A DNA stretch of 64,000 nucleotides from assembly GCF_000002235.5 (NCBI RefSeq), contig NW_022145613.1, forward strand, positions 1,478,501-1,542,500, given 5' to 3'. Origin of the DNA: Strongylocentrotus purpuratus. Lineage: Eukaryota > Echinodermata > Echinoidea > Camarodonta > Strongylocentrotidae. A program made the translations under genes and the position numbers. Of this stretch, positions 50,408 to 62,432 are shown piece by piece. Each line of letters begins with the position of its first letter. The first letter of the stretch is position 1. The notes beneath the pieces are model-generated. The model searched no databases, was not told the origin of the DNA, and saw only the letters and a program-made list of their open reading frames with translations.

Positions 50408-50413
50408 GGGGGG
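50380..50413 (+). repeat. Poly-G tract
   Basis: A run of 26 G, one A, then 7 G. Expected to be length-variable and able to form G-quadruplexes. Confidence 0.9.
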
Positions 50414-50629
50414 TTTAGATCCCTGTTATGTGTCTAATTAGGGCCCCACCATGCACATGTAATAGTGGCCCTAAGTAGATGGACCTCCTGATTCTTCTTT
50501 CTCTTTTCGCCCTCTTCTTCTGCCTTTTTCCTCCCCTTCCTTTCTCTTCCATCTTATTTTTGTGGCTGTTGTTATTGTTCTTCATGTTGATCTTTTCCCT
50601 CCTCTACTTCTACGACTAATTCTACCACC

Positions 50630-50775
50630 ATCACCACCACCACCACCACCACCACAACTACCACTACCACTAATAATAGTACTACTTCTCTTCTTCAACC
50701 ACCTCCTCCTCCTCCTCCGTGTCGCCTTCCTCCATTCCCCGACGTCCTTCACGTCGTCGTCCTCCTTCATATTAT
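50630..50775 (+). repeat. Trinucleotide-rich (CAC/CTC/TCC) stretch
   Basis: CAC, CTA and CTC triplets dominate; the Pro-rich plus frame and Gly/Arg-rich minus frame here are artefacts. Confidence 0.7.
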
Positions 50776-50891
50776 TAGGGACTTTTAAATTCGCACGAAG
50801 ACAATGGGGATTGCTACGATCGACGTCCTTTTAATGCACTGCCTTGAATGGACGTCACACGCATCAGTCCACGCAAATCTAAAAGTCCCTA
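50776..50891. mobile_element. TA-target MITE (mariner-like), copy 3, minimal
   Basis: A 116-bp copy bounded by TA-GGGACTTTTAAATTCGCACG and CGCAAATCTAAAAGTCCC-TA. Inside is a single GGACGTCACACGCATCAGTC unit related to the repeats at 45747-46033. It is inserted in the trinucleotide-rich stretch, which resumes after it (TTACTACTATTACTCC). Confidence 0.85.
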
Positions 50892-53394
50892 TTACTACTA
50901 TTACTCCACCAACCCCACGACTTCTGCTGCTTCTTACTATAACTATTTAAAAGATCCTAATATGGATGTTTCTGCTCCCATAAACCACTTTCTAAAACTA
51001 CTATTATATCACCCCCGACTATTATAACTTCTACGCGTACAACGACTTCTAAAAGTTTCGAGCACTTCTACGTCTAGGAGTTTGAAGAGTGTACTAAAGA
51101 TCAAACAGAAATTTCGATCCTACCTCAGTCGTGTAAGCTACTACATGAGTTTATTTGACATACAGTAGTATAATTTCAATACTACCGTCAACAAGCATGC
51201 TCGAACCTAGATTTCTACACATCATCCTGTATTATAACCATCCCATGTATAAATCTATACTTCTGTCGTTTGTATTGTTGATCCCCGAATGATTTACATG
51301 TATTTTACAGTATCTCACCACCTACATCACTATCATCATGACTGTAACGGAACTGGGATTAAATTTGCATCCAATCACTTTAATCGTACCAACACAATAC
51401 ACCTAAACGATTCCAAATATAGACTATTGGTACAAAATATGTTTGTTTGATGTCATGTGATTCCAATTGGAGAATTTTTCGTCATTAAAGAAACGAGATT
51501 GGACCCAAAGTAGCCACGTAGGATTGTATCTCAAGGGAGTGGTAGATATTCACTAAGCATCGTGTCCAGAGTAAGTAGGTGCGTGCGTCAATTCAACTCA
51601 GAAGGGACTCCAATCTCTGAACAAGAAGTTAGTTGGAAAACGTTGCCAGCAAACGCCACTCTACAATCCATTAAACGATTCGGTGTTATATTATTTGAGA
51701 GACACGCAAGCCTGCGCTATAAAGCTGCTCTGTTAATCTCAGGTGACGAAATATTGCCCACTTATCCGATCTCAACAAAAGTGGGGGAACATGAGCAATC
51801 GATAGCTCTATAAATATCGTGATCTTTCACTCTGTTTGCCGAACTTAGTTGGGCATGGTTGCCCTTATTTATCATTGATTATAAATTGAACTATTTATCA
51901 ACGTATGTTTTCATTGATTGATTCATTCATTCATTTATGAATGTAATGAATTCGTTTGATTATTATAATATAGGCTATATATACATATTATATATGAATG
52001 ATATAATTTATAAAACGTGCGATTTTTTGAAAACACAGATGTTCATATTCAGTCCTATATCAACTAGATTCTCCTTTTATGTGTTTCCTTGGATATTTGA
52101 TGATCGAACCCTTTGAGATAGATCGCGCGAATCCTAGTCAGTTTTGAATAGTTACTACATGTATTTGTCTCAGCTTTTTTTCTCCAATAGAGTGTTATTA
52201 ATCAGCCGACGAATACCACGATTTCAGTAGGTAATGTGTACAGTTAGGGTTATATTAACATTTTTTTAAATGAATATATATTTGATATACAATTACATTA
52301 TTATCAATTTTAATCAAAGCTATCAAGATGCATAAACAGAAATTCTTTAATTATTTAATCATCTCCATCATCAATTCCACACTATACTAATGATCAAATA
52401 TCAATATTTTTATCTTCAAAGAGTTCTCCTAAGTAGGCTTATATCATTTTCTACAAAACTGGGAGAAAATATAAGAAAACCTTTAGCAAAAGTTTATCGT
52501 GTTTTGCACTAGACGAGAATTTCAACTTCTCCGGTTAGCTTTTAAAAATGAGAGTGTCTGCAGGCGAGTGTATGACAATAATTACTGCCTGCAATATACA
52601 TTTTATTCAATCATATCGATAAACGTTTCATTTGATTTTCATTTTGTGAGTCATTGTCCTACCCTTTAATACCTTGCGTCATGCCGTTTGGACGTGAAAG
52701 CGGTGCGGTAATCTCGTCGATAAATGACTGGACATGAATTTAATTGCAATAAAGGATACCGAGGGATTTTAATAATGAAGATAATCAAGTCAACGCATGC
52801 AGTCCCACGGGTTGGGATCAGCAGGGGGTGAGTGAATTATTGCAATTCGATTCGCTCTTTGACAAGTCGATCTTTGTGGCTTAGTGTACTGTCTGCATTT
52901 GCTCGTTAGTTTAGATGCTACTAAATACCAAATTATATACTTTATGGAGTAACTAGATCGAAATTCTGATTTTTGTATAAACAGGAGTTAAAAAATAAAT
53001 AATGTAAGTGAAAGTAAATCAATCAACCAAAAGAAACGTTCCATTAGCCAACAACTGAAAATGTATTGGCGTAAAGAAAATTAAAAACTTGAATAAATAA
53101 ATAAATAAATAAAAGTAAAGTAAATAAGTAACAGAAGTAGAAGACATTCAGGGACAAGCCATGAACATGATTAGATTAATTAGTGATAAGACTGCTCCCC
53201 TCTCCATCTCCCTCTACCCCTTCCCTCTTTCCATTACGTCGTTGTCTGTCTCATTTGTTGATCTGTCCTTCTCCCTATCTTAAATGTACCCATCTCGCTG
53301 TTTCTGTCTCTCTTTAATATACGATCTTTCTTTCTCAATCACCCTCTCTGTCTTTTAGACTCTATCTCTCTGCCTGTCTCCAAATTATATTCTA

Positions 53395-53720
53395 ATTTCT
53401 CTCACTTTCTTCTCCAAGGCGTCACAATGCAAACTATTTTCTGGGTTTTAAAGAATTTGTGCTTTTTCATCACAAGGTTTTCACCTCGGTGTTATTGATT
53501 CAAGAACCTCATTATTAAATATGCGTCAAATAAAATTACCATGAAGAGAAATTATCTCATTTCTCTCACTTTCTTCTCCAAGGCGTCACAATGCAAACTA
53601 TTTTCTGGGTTTTAAAGAAAGTGTGCTTTTTCATCACAAGGTTTTCACCTCGGTGTTATTGATTCAAGAACCTCATTATCAAATATGCGTCAAATAGAAT
53701 TACCATGAAGAGAAATTATC
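53395..53720 (+). repeat. Recent tandem duplication, 164 bp x 2
   Basis: The two copies (53395-53558, 53559-53720) share CTTTCTTCTCCAAGGCGTCA and run on to ACCATGAAGAGAAATTATC, with only a handful of substitutions. It is flanked on the left by CT-rich sequence. Confidence 0.95.
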
Positions 53721-54487
53721 GACAACATTTTGACATTTGCAATTCTAAGAAATGAATACCAAAGTAATCATTTTCTTTATTCAGAAGAAAAAGTCATGTT
53801 TTATGGGACCGAGAGAGAATAGATAGAATTTCATCAATGAACCTTTGTTGATACATCTTTATGGAGCTTTCCATTTAGACGTTACCTGATAATTTGACTT
53901 TAAATGTCCGCAAATTAGTAGCGTGCCGTGAAAATATCACATCCCGCAATTATTATCTTCACACAGTAATGAACCCGACAAGGCTACATTCGGTCTGTAT
54001 CAAACAATTCCAAAACGATGTTTAAAAATAGACCTCATAAAACACGGTAAATTAAACATCGTTCAATGAGTGGGAAACAATAATGACGATCAAGCAATGA
54101 TTAGTCTAATATTGCTGATACAGTTACATGCTGAAACGATGGTAACCAATACAAACAATTTTCTGACGTATTACTTTAGTTTGCTGTACTTTGCCTTTAA
54201 ATTACAATTATGACAAAGCCTGACCGAATTATAAAGCATTTTATAAGCCTTAACAATTATTTTCAAATATTCTCTCGATATCTAATGAAATGCTTTGTTA
54301 CTTTCATTTCTTCTAATTGAATACATTTTATTCGAGTTGGTCTATTGCAGCTGACATTTAGGCTTATTTATTTTAACTATTAAAACAATAATGGAATACC
54401 ACATATTAACGACGATAGCTTTGTAATACACATACACAACAACACCTACCCACACACTTCTCGCTTTGTTTCTCTCTCTATCACTAT

Positions 54488-54520
<33 letters not shown>

Positions 54521-54600
54521 CGTATATATCTACATGTTTATTTAAAATGATGACAATAATGATAATAATAATAATGATAATAATAGTAATAATAAGGGTA
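54488..54600 (+). repeat. (CA)n(TA)n then (ATA/ATG)n microsatellite
   Basis: ACACAC passes into TATATA and, after a short gap, into AATAATGATAATAAT triplets. The Ile-rich frames on both strands are artefacts. A further AAT-rich patch with a GCCTTTT-type SINE-like tail lies near 54780-54830. Confidence 0.9.
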
Positions 54601-55154
54601 CAAAATAATAACAATATGAGCATAAGACAAATGTATAAATTAATGTTTAGACATAAGAATTGAAATCACTCTAATTCACTAATAATAAGTTTGTTGATGA
54701 CGATGGTAATACTGATGATAATTAGATAGTAATGATAATCATGAAATAATGATATCATTATATCATATTATCATAATATATAATAATAATATTCCTTTTA
54801 TATAGAGCCTTTTCATTAGATACAAAGCACATTAACAACAAAAACTTCGCCAACAAAAAGAGAGAACATTATCATACGAAGCTCATATTAATTACAAACA
54901 GAGAAGAATTATATTGATAATAATAAGGATCGAAAGAGCAATTTTGTGTGTGTCAATTTTGCATGTTTTAGCAAAATATGAAATGTATGAAGTCTCAGAA
55001 ATCCTGTAACGTGATATCAACGAATATAGAACATCGTGAATTGCACAAAGAAATATTGTTCTCCGTATCAAATACCAAGCTAGTAGTATTTATAGTTTTC
55101 AATGTGACATAACATTTAAAATGCCTTACGATGAAGCTTACTTGATTATATTGA

Positions 55155-55528
55155 TTAAAGGTAAAGACCAGTATTGGAAACGCCCCAATTTCAAAAAATG
55201 AAATGGAAGCTCTCATTACCAATCATGTGAAAGAATATGTTTTGACTAATACATGATGATAAAAAATTTGCCGGGAAACCGCCTACTAATTCATATATTT
55301 GGTAAATTTGTTTCTCTCATGGTCTGTGAGAGATATAGGGTAGTCCCATATACATCTTTCTGTGTATAGTGCTTGTAACTTTACGAAGAATGGGCCAAAT
55401 TTCTTATCATTTTGATGATTCCAGAACCTTGCAGATGCTAGATGCTAGATGATCAACCTTTTATGATCGATTCCACAACATTTCTTTCACAATGCAATCG
55501 CATGACCATAACTGGTCTTTACCTTTAA
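55155..55528 (-). mobile_element. TTAA-flanked MITE, family 1, best-preserved copy
   Basis: Left end TTAAAGGTAAAGACCAGT, right end ACTGGTCTTTACCTTTAA: perfect 18-bp inverted termini with TTAA on both sides. The body closely matches 5980-6357 in the other orientation. It contains a TAGATGC/TAGATGA direct repeat near 55436-55450. No coding capacity. Confidence 0.9.
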
Positions 55529-56203
55529 AATAATTCGTTACTTATCCCTATAGTACTGTTTTTACACAGTCACGTGTATTATCTTTATGAACCAATTGAA
55601 AGATAAACAAAAAAGGCAACGCTCTTGAAATGTTCATGGCCTATGCAAAAGGACTCACGACAAATCATAATGAACTTGAAACTATTTTTTTTTTTTTTTA
55701 ATGGGTTATTTGGTAAGAGAACGCCATGGTTCCGCTTTTAAACGCATGCGCTTGAATTCCACTTTGTTATGTACCTTTCCCACTATTATGTTCATCATCA
55801 TATAGAATGCATCTCACAGCTTACTTGTTTTGAAGGAGTGTCTGAGACGGCCGGTGTCGGCACAGACCCCGCCTAATGCACGCATCATCCTCGCATCATT
55901 AAACCCTCAGGTCGTTCTTCAAACAAAAAGTCAATACATTTCAGAGGTGTTTATCTTAGCGCCCCCGATCTTAATGAATATAAAAACGTCCCTTGATATA
56001 TTTATGGGTCCACTTAAAGTACTTGTGGATATTACTTAATCGTGGATAAAGGGCATTAGCGGAAGAACATGTGGGTGGAATGGATGATTTGTGAACGAGT
56101 CGACATCACTGTGAAAGCTTGAGATGTACAAGCTTGGCGGGATCACGTTTACAATTATTGATAATTAGGAGCAAAAAAGAAAACAACATATCTCTTGGTG
56201 TAT

Positions 56204-56424
56204 CTCGGCACTAATGCCCTTTGGCAAGCCATTAATCTACACTTGCCACTCTCCACCCAGGTGTTAAATTGGTACCAGTAGGAAGGAATTCCTTAAATGC
56301 TGTGAGCGTCGAAATCGGCAGCCTAGCGTAGCCGGGTCATGTTGAAGCGCCTTGAGAACCTTGCAAGGTCGATACGTGCGCTACATAAGAATCCAATATT
56401 ATTATTATTATTATTATTATTATT
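56204..56424 (+). repeat. tRNA-derived SINE, copy with lost head
   Basis: It begins CTCGGCACTAATGCCCTTTG, i.e. right after the tRNA-like head, and runs to an (ATT)n tail. It is more diverged from 48893-49181 than the copy at 353-629, with changes around GTAGCCGGGTCATG. The missing promoter boxes make it inactive. Confidence 0.8.
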
Positions 56425-56645
56425 CAATAAGACCGACAACGACCAATAATCTGATAATTTTATTGCACATCCATATCTCTTCTGATCTACGGCAATAATT
56501 GTTATTTGATCGACTGCAATAAGTTAACAGTGATAACGTCTGATCTTCTTAAGTATTACGCGGAAGGGAAACATCGGCCATCAGTCTTTTTCGAAAAGAA
56601 AATTGTTAGCCGCTACAATGAACAAGTAAAATAACGTTTAGGTAG

Positions 56646-57119
56646 CCTATAGCCACCTACGGGTCTGAGACGTGGACGCTACGGAAAACTGACCGGGATA
56701 AACTGGAGACCTTTGAGATGAGATGTCTGCGGACAATAGCAGAAGTCCATCTTCTAGATAAAATCAGAAGCGTAGACATCAGAAAGTCATTGAAAATCTC
56801 CAAGACAATAAATGAGGAAATATCCAACCGCCGCCTGAAATGGTTTGGATATGTGGTACGTATGCCACAGGAACGCCTACCAATACAAGTCCACACCAAT
56901 GACTTTACTGTGCCATGGCCACCAGGACGTCCTCCCCTGAGGTTGAAAGACCAAATCCGCCAAGACTCTGGATTAAGCCTGGAGGCTGCCCAACACCAAG
57001 CCCAGGACAGAAATGAATGGAGGCAGACCACCCGTAGGAGCGCGAGGGGACACTCCGTCCTGAGCACTTTAGTCAGTAAGTCAAGGCTATCGAATCTAGC
57101 ACAGCATTATGAGAAATAA
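56646..57119 (+). pseudogene. 5'-truncated non-LTR retrotransposon, C-terminal end of the RT protein
   Basis: A 157-codon frame opens immediately after a TAG (56643-56645) and ends TAA. It reads PIATYGSETWTLRKTDRDKL, then ETFEMRCLRT, RRLKWFGYVVRMP, PPGRPPLRLKDQIRQD, and RNEWRQ. The order Y-G-S-E-T-W-T-L, F-E-M-R-C-L-R, R-R-L-K-W-F-G-(H/Y)-V-x-R-M, G-R-P, W-R is the well-known C-terminal tail of LINE reverse-transcriptase proteins. The reverse transcriptase core and endonuclease are absent, as expected of a 5'-truncated insertion. The frame itself has no stop or shift over 474 bp, so it may be fairly young. LINE clade cannot be fixed from this tail alone. Confidence 0.88.
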
Positions 57120-57800
57120 AACGCCAAGAATATGCATGTAGCCCCAAATTATTATATCATTGTACTTTTCATAATCAAAAGGGCGTAAAATGACAAAGAC
57201 CAAACTTTATTACAAAATCACGGTTTCGGAAAGTGGAGAAGGATCTTCACATGGAGTTTATAGATCGTTGAGGAAAAAAAAAGAACTAGGTAGTCCTCTC
57301 GTGAAAGTAGGGATGGGTACAGTCAGTTGATCAAAATAAATGAGGAAAGATGAGGCGGTGAAAATCAATATAGATCATAAGTATGGCACCCGATCCGAAA
57401 TACAGGATGAAAAGTAAAATCCTATTTTTTTAATTTAAAATGTAAATTAGGCACTGCATTTTAGTGAATGAGCACGTGAATGCGATCGATCAGTAGTACA
57501 AAATATGGGAAAAGTTCAATTCTACTTAATTTAACATTATATTTTTAATTTATCTCAAAACGTTGAAAACCTACATAAACAATAAAAGAAAACACGGCTA
57601 AAATATTTTGTTGGTACAAAAAATGGCAAAGAAAAGATATTTCAGCAACAACAACAATAACAACTACAACAAAACAAAGACAAAATTAAAGCAAGTTGAT
57701 AGTATATTTTTGAATATGTTGACATAAATCTTCAAAAGAAGAGTGAGAAAAACAAGCAATGGTATAAACAGGACACATAGGTCATTGGTATTTATTGAAG
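57120..57800. other. No gene seen
   Basis: AT-rich; an AACAAC-rich patch lies near 57645-57670. Some of the first bases may be the 3' untranslated region of the retrotransposon. Confidence 0.4.
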
Positions 57801-57816
57801 AAGTGGCGGATTCAGG
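57801..57816 (+). repeat. hAT-like left-end fragment
   Basis: AAGTGGCGGATTCAGG matches the terminus CAGTGGCGGATCCAGG at 10351 at 14 of 16 positions, followed by a G-rich patch. No inverted partner was found nearby. Confidence 0.4.
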
Positions 57817-57933
57817 ATTGTGGAAGGGTGAGGGGTGGACCAAAAAGTTATTTTTCTTTTGTTGTTTTTTTGTTCAAGATTATTTTTCCTTTCGGGCATG
57901 ACGGACTCCTTTATCCCATGTATGCATCTATGC

Positions 57934-58069
57934 ATTAATGTATTATTTGCTAATCTGAATATGAATATTAATGTATTATTTGCTGATCTGAATATGAATA
58001 TCAATGCATTATTTGCTAATTTGAATATGAATATTAATGTACTTTTTGATAATCTGAATATCACTATCA
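57934..58069 (+). repeat. 33-bp tandem repeat x 4
   Basis: The unit is ATTAATGTATTATTTGCTAA then TCTGAATATGAAT. Because 33 is a multiple of three, frames stay open on both strands (plus: NMNINVLFANL repeats; minus: LIFIFRLANNT repeats). This is best read as a minisatellite. Confidence 0.92.
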
Positions 58070-58949
58070 TTCTGAAATAATGAAACTTTTAAGGAGAGGG
58101 ATGATCGAGAATGAGTGGTAGAGCTATTTTTAAGGCAGACAAGATATTTTGACCAGCTTTGGCTGAAGTTAGTGCCGTGCAAAAATTTCAATGAAAGCGC
58201 AGGGCATGCGTTATTTCTCACACTTATTTCCTGTTCGTCGTTACATCCATCAAAAATTCTCATTGCAAACACAAAATGGGCAATTCCCCAATGAGGAATA
58301 CGAGCGAATTGCGGGGAGGGATTTTTTGAAATAATGTTTCACTTCTTTATAATGTGCGGAGCTCTCTCACGCCAGCGAACATTTTTTGAGAAGATAATTC
58401 GGAGCCATTCTTTATGTACGTGGAGTATTTCATCGTGTCGATACGTGACCAAGCATAACAAAAAATAATTACATACCCACCAACAGTTGATAACTCTACA
58501 TTATTGCTTTCTCGCCTGGAACAAAATCATTATCTTGAAGAAAACATGTCTCAACCACAATTCTCGGCGGGAAGGTTATGCTATAATGAAAAACTTGACC
58601 GAACAATTTTTTTTTTTACATATCTATGTATTTAAAGTGTCAATTTATACAGTTTTATTGTACAAAGTATATATACATATAACTAAATTGTGAACCATTT
58701 TTATGCCTGCCTTTTTTACTGTATGAAATCCAACTCATGGTTGCAATAAATGAATGAATAAATTATAAAAAATAAAATTATTACTCTTGAAAAAATAAAT
58801 AGCTAAAAATAACTAAATGGTTCATGATTATCGAATGCGACTCTCCATCGTCCAACACTCAAATACACTATCGACAAAATAACGTAATAATTTGTTTCTG
58901 AATACATAGTTTAAAACTTTTGGATAAATCAATGAGGCTTTCAACTTAC

Positions 58950-59135
58950 TGTCTAAAATCGTGTCTTTTCAAGATCCTCTGTCCTGCTACCTCTCCAACG
59001 CTGAATCCGTTGATACGAATCCGCGACTAAAATGTTTCTATCGATCTATCTCAGTATCTTCCTTTCAATCAGGTTGTTTTATGAGATGGTAGGCTTTCAG
59101 TGATTTCTGTCGTCACTTCTCTCACAGATGAAAAT
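58950..59135 (-). other. Candidate non-coding first exon (5' leader)
   Basis: On the minus strand, from a predicted start (CCATTTT, near 59135) to a donor ACA|GTAAGT (58950/58949), there are 186 nt without a single ATG. The donor is strong although its last exon base is A. This would supply the missing leader exon for the CRH-like gene, whose next exon has an acceptor at 29677 and no leader start of its own. Linking the two over 29 kb is inference; another minus-strand gene could own it. Confidence 0.4.
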
Positions 59136-59281
59136 GGGATGCGATCTCCAATGACCGGCCAATTTATAGGCAAGCTATAGGAAGTAGAAAGTTGAAGACA
59201 GAAACAGACTTCTCGCTCACTCAACTCCCTCCCAGCAAAATGTGCGCGCCCCTTACGCACGCACGCAGGCACGCTCATTGG
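59136..59281 (-). promoter_or_regulatory. Candidate core promoter, minus strand (TATA, CCAAT, CpG-rich)
   Basis: TATAAATT lies at 59161-59168 on the minus strand, about 33 nt before an initiator-like CCATTTT. A CCAAT box is at 59277-59281, about 145 nt upstream of the start. The stretch 59195-59260 is unusually GC- and CpG-rich for this window (GTGCGTGCGTAAGGGGCGCG). A TTAA MITE lies only 246 bp upstream of the predicted start. Read as the promoter of the CRH-like gene on position and strand alone. Confidence 0.4.
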
Positions 59282-59380
59282 TGGATGAAACCGGATGAAC
59301 CGCACAATCCTGACAGTTATGGAGAGCATACGTTTTCCGGCTTTGAGAAATAAGTTAGATTTTCATCACTGTTAGCAGCT

Positions 59381-59890
59381 TTAAAGGTATTACAAAGTTT
59401 TGGGAAATTTTGAAAAATGGGTGGGTAGTGATTCTTTACCATTTTAATATATTTGGATGCCCCTGTGGATGTATCAAAAACATCAAAAATTTTAGCCCCT
59501 AAAACACTTCTGCTTTCGAGAAAAATTGAATATAAAGATTTACCGGTGCTCCCGGTAAATGTTGATAAATTTCAAATAGCTCCTACGGCCGTACAATGGT
59601 AGCTGCAACCATGAAAATCTCAGAGTATGTAGTTGTGGTATATAATTTCCGAACGTGAATAGCTAATCGGTAGACTTTAGTCAATAAACATTGTTTCATA
59701 GCTTGATTAATATCTCGACCTTGAGAGGGAGCTATTCAACATAAAGTGTTTATTTTTTGCAATTTCATAACTTTAGAGTCGATTTCGACCGCGACAACGA
59801 TCACTGAATATTGTAGGATCGTATGTGCTTCCAATATGTTCATTTGAACCAAATTCATGACCCCATACCAAAACTTTGTATTACCTTTAA
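59381..59890 (+). mobile_element. TTAA-flanked MITE, family 3, copy 2
   Basis: The left end TTAAAGGTATTACAAAGTTT and the right end AAACTTTGTATTACCTTTAA are inverted repeats over 20 bp with one mismatch, with TTAA kept on both sides. It aligns end to end with 21116-21625 in the same orientation. Both inner copies contain ACCGGTGCTCCCGGTAAAT, itself a small palindrome. No coding capacity. Confidence 0.9.
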
Positions 59891-61781
59891 GTGTGTGCTT
59901 ACCTGAGGTTTTATTGTTCATGATTTACCCTTATAAAAGAAACAATCAGTAGCCTGACCGGGGTTTCATTTATTACTGAACCTATAAATAAATAGACATG
60001 GATCTGGAGACTTCTTGTCATCTATATTGTTTATATAAGCATGGTTTCTTCGTTTCTCTCACTTACTTGCACGTTATTCATCAGTTATAATAAACTTTAT
60101 GTCAGTCACATATCTAATAGAATAAAAAAAATTATGCTTAAGCCTCGAAATGTTCATGTAAAAAATCACAACTTCGTGTAAATTGAGAGTGCGCAGACAT
60201 GGGAAAATTACACCGCTGCCTTTTCTTGTGAAACATTATTGTTCTTACTCGAATTTTGACACAAATTATTTTCGGCACATTTACTCGATAGAATATGATA
60301 AATAAGATAAGGTCAAGTATTATGAGATTATGAAATAAAATTGACGTTAATTTCAGGTAAAATGTACGATGCACAGACAAAAGGCTCCCCTGTATACATA
60401 TACTACATAAAAACAAGTATGTTGCTAGTATTAACCTGATGTGATTAAGGGTGAACATTTTATATGATTTCATTATACGATATGATTCAAAATACTTCAG
60501 TCGATAGATGTTATTTGATCGAGTGCAGATCATGAAAGCGCACTTTTGTTTATATTGATCGACATTTTGTGTTTTTAAGAGAGTGCCTCGAATCTAGCTC
60601 GGATAACTATTAGGAGAAAGAGGAGGGAGGGATGGGGAGGGCTAGGGTATGCTAAATCGTGTTTCTTTTCCTCCCTCTTTTTTAACATTCAGTGCTGTCC
60701 TACATAATCAACAGTCGGCATTAAGATAGAGGTTGAAATAAAAGGAAAACCCCCAAATTAATTTCCATTTTCAATATAGGAAGTGTTTTTATATGTCGAA
60801 TGTATTCTGGACTTGAACACGAAATTAATTTCATAGAGAATTCAGTATACTGTCTTTATGTGCCAAAACCGATTGCGTGATTCCCTGCATGTGTATATGC
60901 AGGATGACGAGGAGGGGGTTGTATAATGATAATATTGCGATCTTCTCCCAGCATGATGCTCTTTCCTGGACTATTATTTTCAAGAAGTTCCGTAAGCGTT
61001 CAAGGAAGGGGCAGTTTTCTGTATTATTTCGTAGGACGGGGGTGGGGGGGGGGGGGGGCTACAGCCCAATTGATCCACCTATCCAGATTATTATCGTTTC
61101 TGGAACTGTTTGTAATTAAAAGAGAGTCAAACTTCATGTTTTGTTTATTTCAACCCATACTCATCGCGGTCTTTCACCCCTACTCTCGTTCAGCAAACTA
61201 CCCCATGCACATTCTGAGCGCTGTTTGATGCTTTCATTAGTGCATAAAACGTTGTTCTTCTATTTGTATTGGCCTGAATATTGTGTGTTTAAGAGTAGCC
61301 CGAATCCTAGCCCAACTCAGATGGCAAGCGATGACAAAATAAGTGGCGTGGATGAGAGAACTTGTATTTTTTTTTCGGGGAAACAATTATTTCACAGATG
61401 GGCCGAATTTCGTCGAAATGAAAATAAGAGCGGATTCAAGAAGCTGAGCTAGAAGCGATGACAGACTAACCTATTTGGCTAAGATAGTCTACTCTTTCAA
61501 ATAGTCCTTCTTATTACCAAGACACCTCGAACCTTAGCAGTGTAAAATATCATCCTATAAAAAGACTAAGATTTTTTTCAGAGAAAGGATTAAGTTTTAT
61601 TTCTATTTGAAAAATGTTTGCTATTCACACGGGTTTGTATGATACATCTCCTTCATGTTTATATTAATGTATTTAAACTAACCATCCGTTTAGGGTCACG
61701 TTTGTTCTTTGCTCGATCTTACTCTCTTTAGTTTAGGCACCATTTCTGTCTAAACTAAACAACATCTATCTCTTTCACACT

Positions 61782-61784
<3 letters not shown>
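59891..61784. other. No gene seen
   Basis: A 131-codon ATG frame on the minus strand (60138-60533) is hydrophobic and Ile/Leu/Phe-rich but matches nothing I know and lies in AT-rich DNA. Plus frames at 60877-61452 overlap a poly-G run (61028-61050) and lack domains. Confidence 0.4.
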
Positions 61785-61841
<57 letters not shown>

Positions 61842-61873
61842 CCCCCCTCCACCTCTCTCTCTCCTCTCTCCCT
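61785..61873 (+). repeat. (CT)n microsatellite
   Basis: A CT run from about 61790 to 61838, then CCCCCCCTCCA and more CT. Confidence 0.95.
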
Positions 61874-62432
61874 CTATTCATCTTCCTTCTCAGTGCAGTC
61901 CCCATCGAAGCATACAGAAGAGCGATTTTGGATGACTTCTTTTGTTCATGAGTCAGACCAATTTGTTTATAAACAATGCCAGGACTGATCACGACGTAAG
62001 AGGGTATGGTTTACACGTGTGTTAGTAGACCTGTCTGAGGTGAATGAGAATCTCTTCTTCAGATATTCCTCAGAGAGATTAAACAGATTAAGTTTCATAA
62101 TTCAGTTCAGTTTACTTTAATAAAACATACGCGTGCGAATTAATTTTTTCAATCAAGGCTTTTTATCTATTATTTTAGTCTGAATTATTTATTTGCTTTT
62201 TTTTTTGCGCATATCAAGTGGAAATAAAAGAAAGTTGAACTCAGATAAGAAGAAATTGACAAGAAACTATCGAAACTGGTTATCAAACAAGATTGCTTTG
62301 TAAGCTGACATCATGCAAAATATGAGATGTGACTTAACTCAAGTACTAACGTTAGTATTCTTATCAGAAATAGATATCCACAACTATGAGCTTCATGATA
62401 TGAGCTGTGTAACAGTTGAATTAGAAACCTGG
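61874..62432. other. No gene seen
   Basis: AT-rich unique sequence without a supportable exon. Confidence 0.4.

Larger units (their letters stand above)
29677..58949 (-). other. Proposed first intron of the CRH-like gene (if exon 1 is at 58950)
   Basis: This 29 kb holds repeats and no minus-strand exon I can support. Whether it is truly one intron depends on the candidate promoter at 59.1 kb belonging to this gene. Regions not described separately (33937-35525, 36361-42282, 42432-44928, 46441-48299, 50892-53394) are AT-rich unique sequence with only short unsupported frames, and GA-rich patches at 36650-36690 and 38430-38560. Confidence 0.35.

Noticed and set aside
59069..59329. 86-codon minus-strand frame over the candidate promoter
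   Set aside because: It spans the TATA region and predicted leader; not supported as coding.
60138..60533. 131-residue minus-strand membrane protein
   Set aside because: ATG start and hydrophobic stretches, but AT-rich composition alone produces such Ile/Leu/Phe frames; no domain or exon signals recognised.
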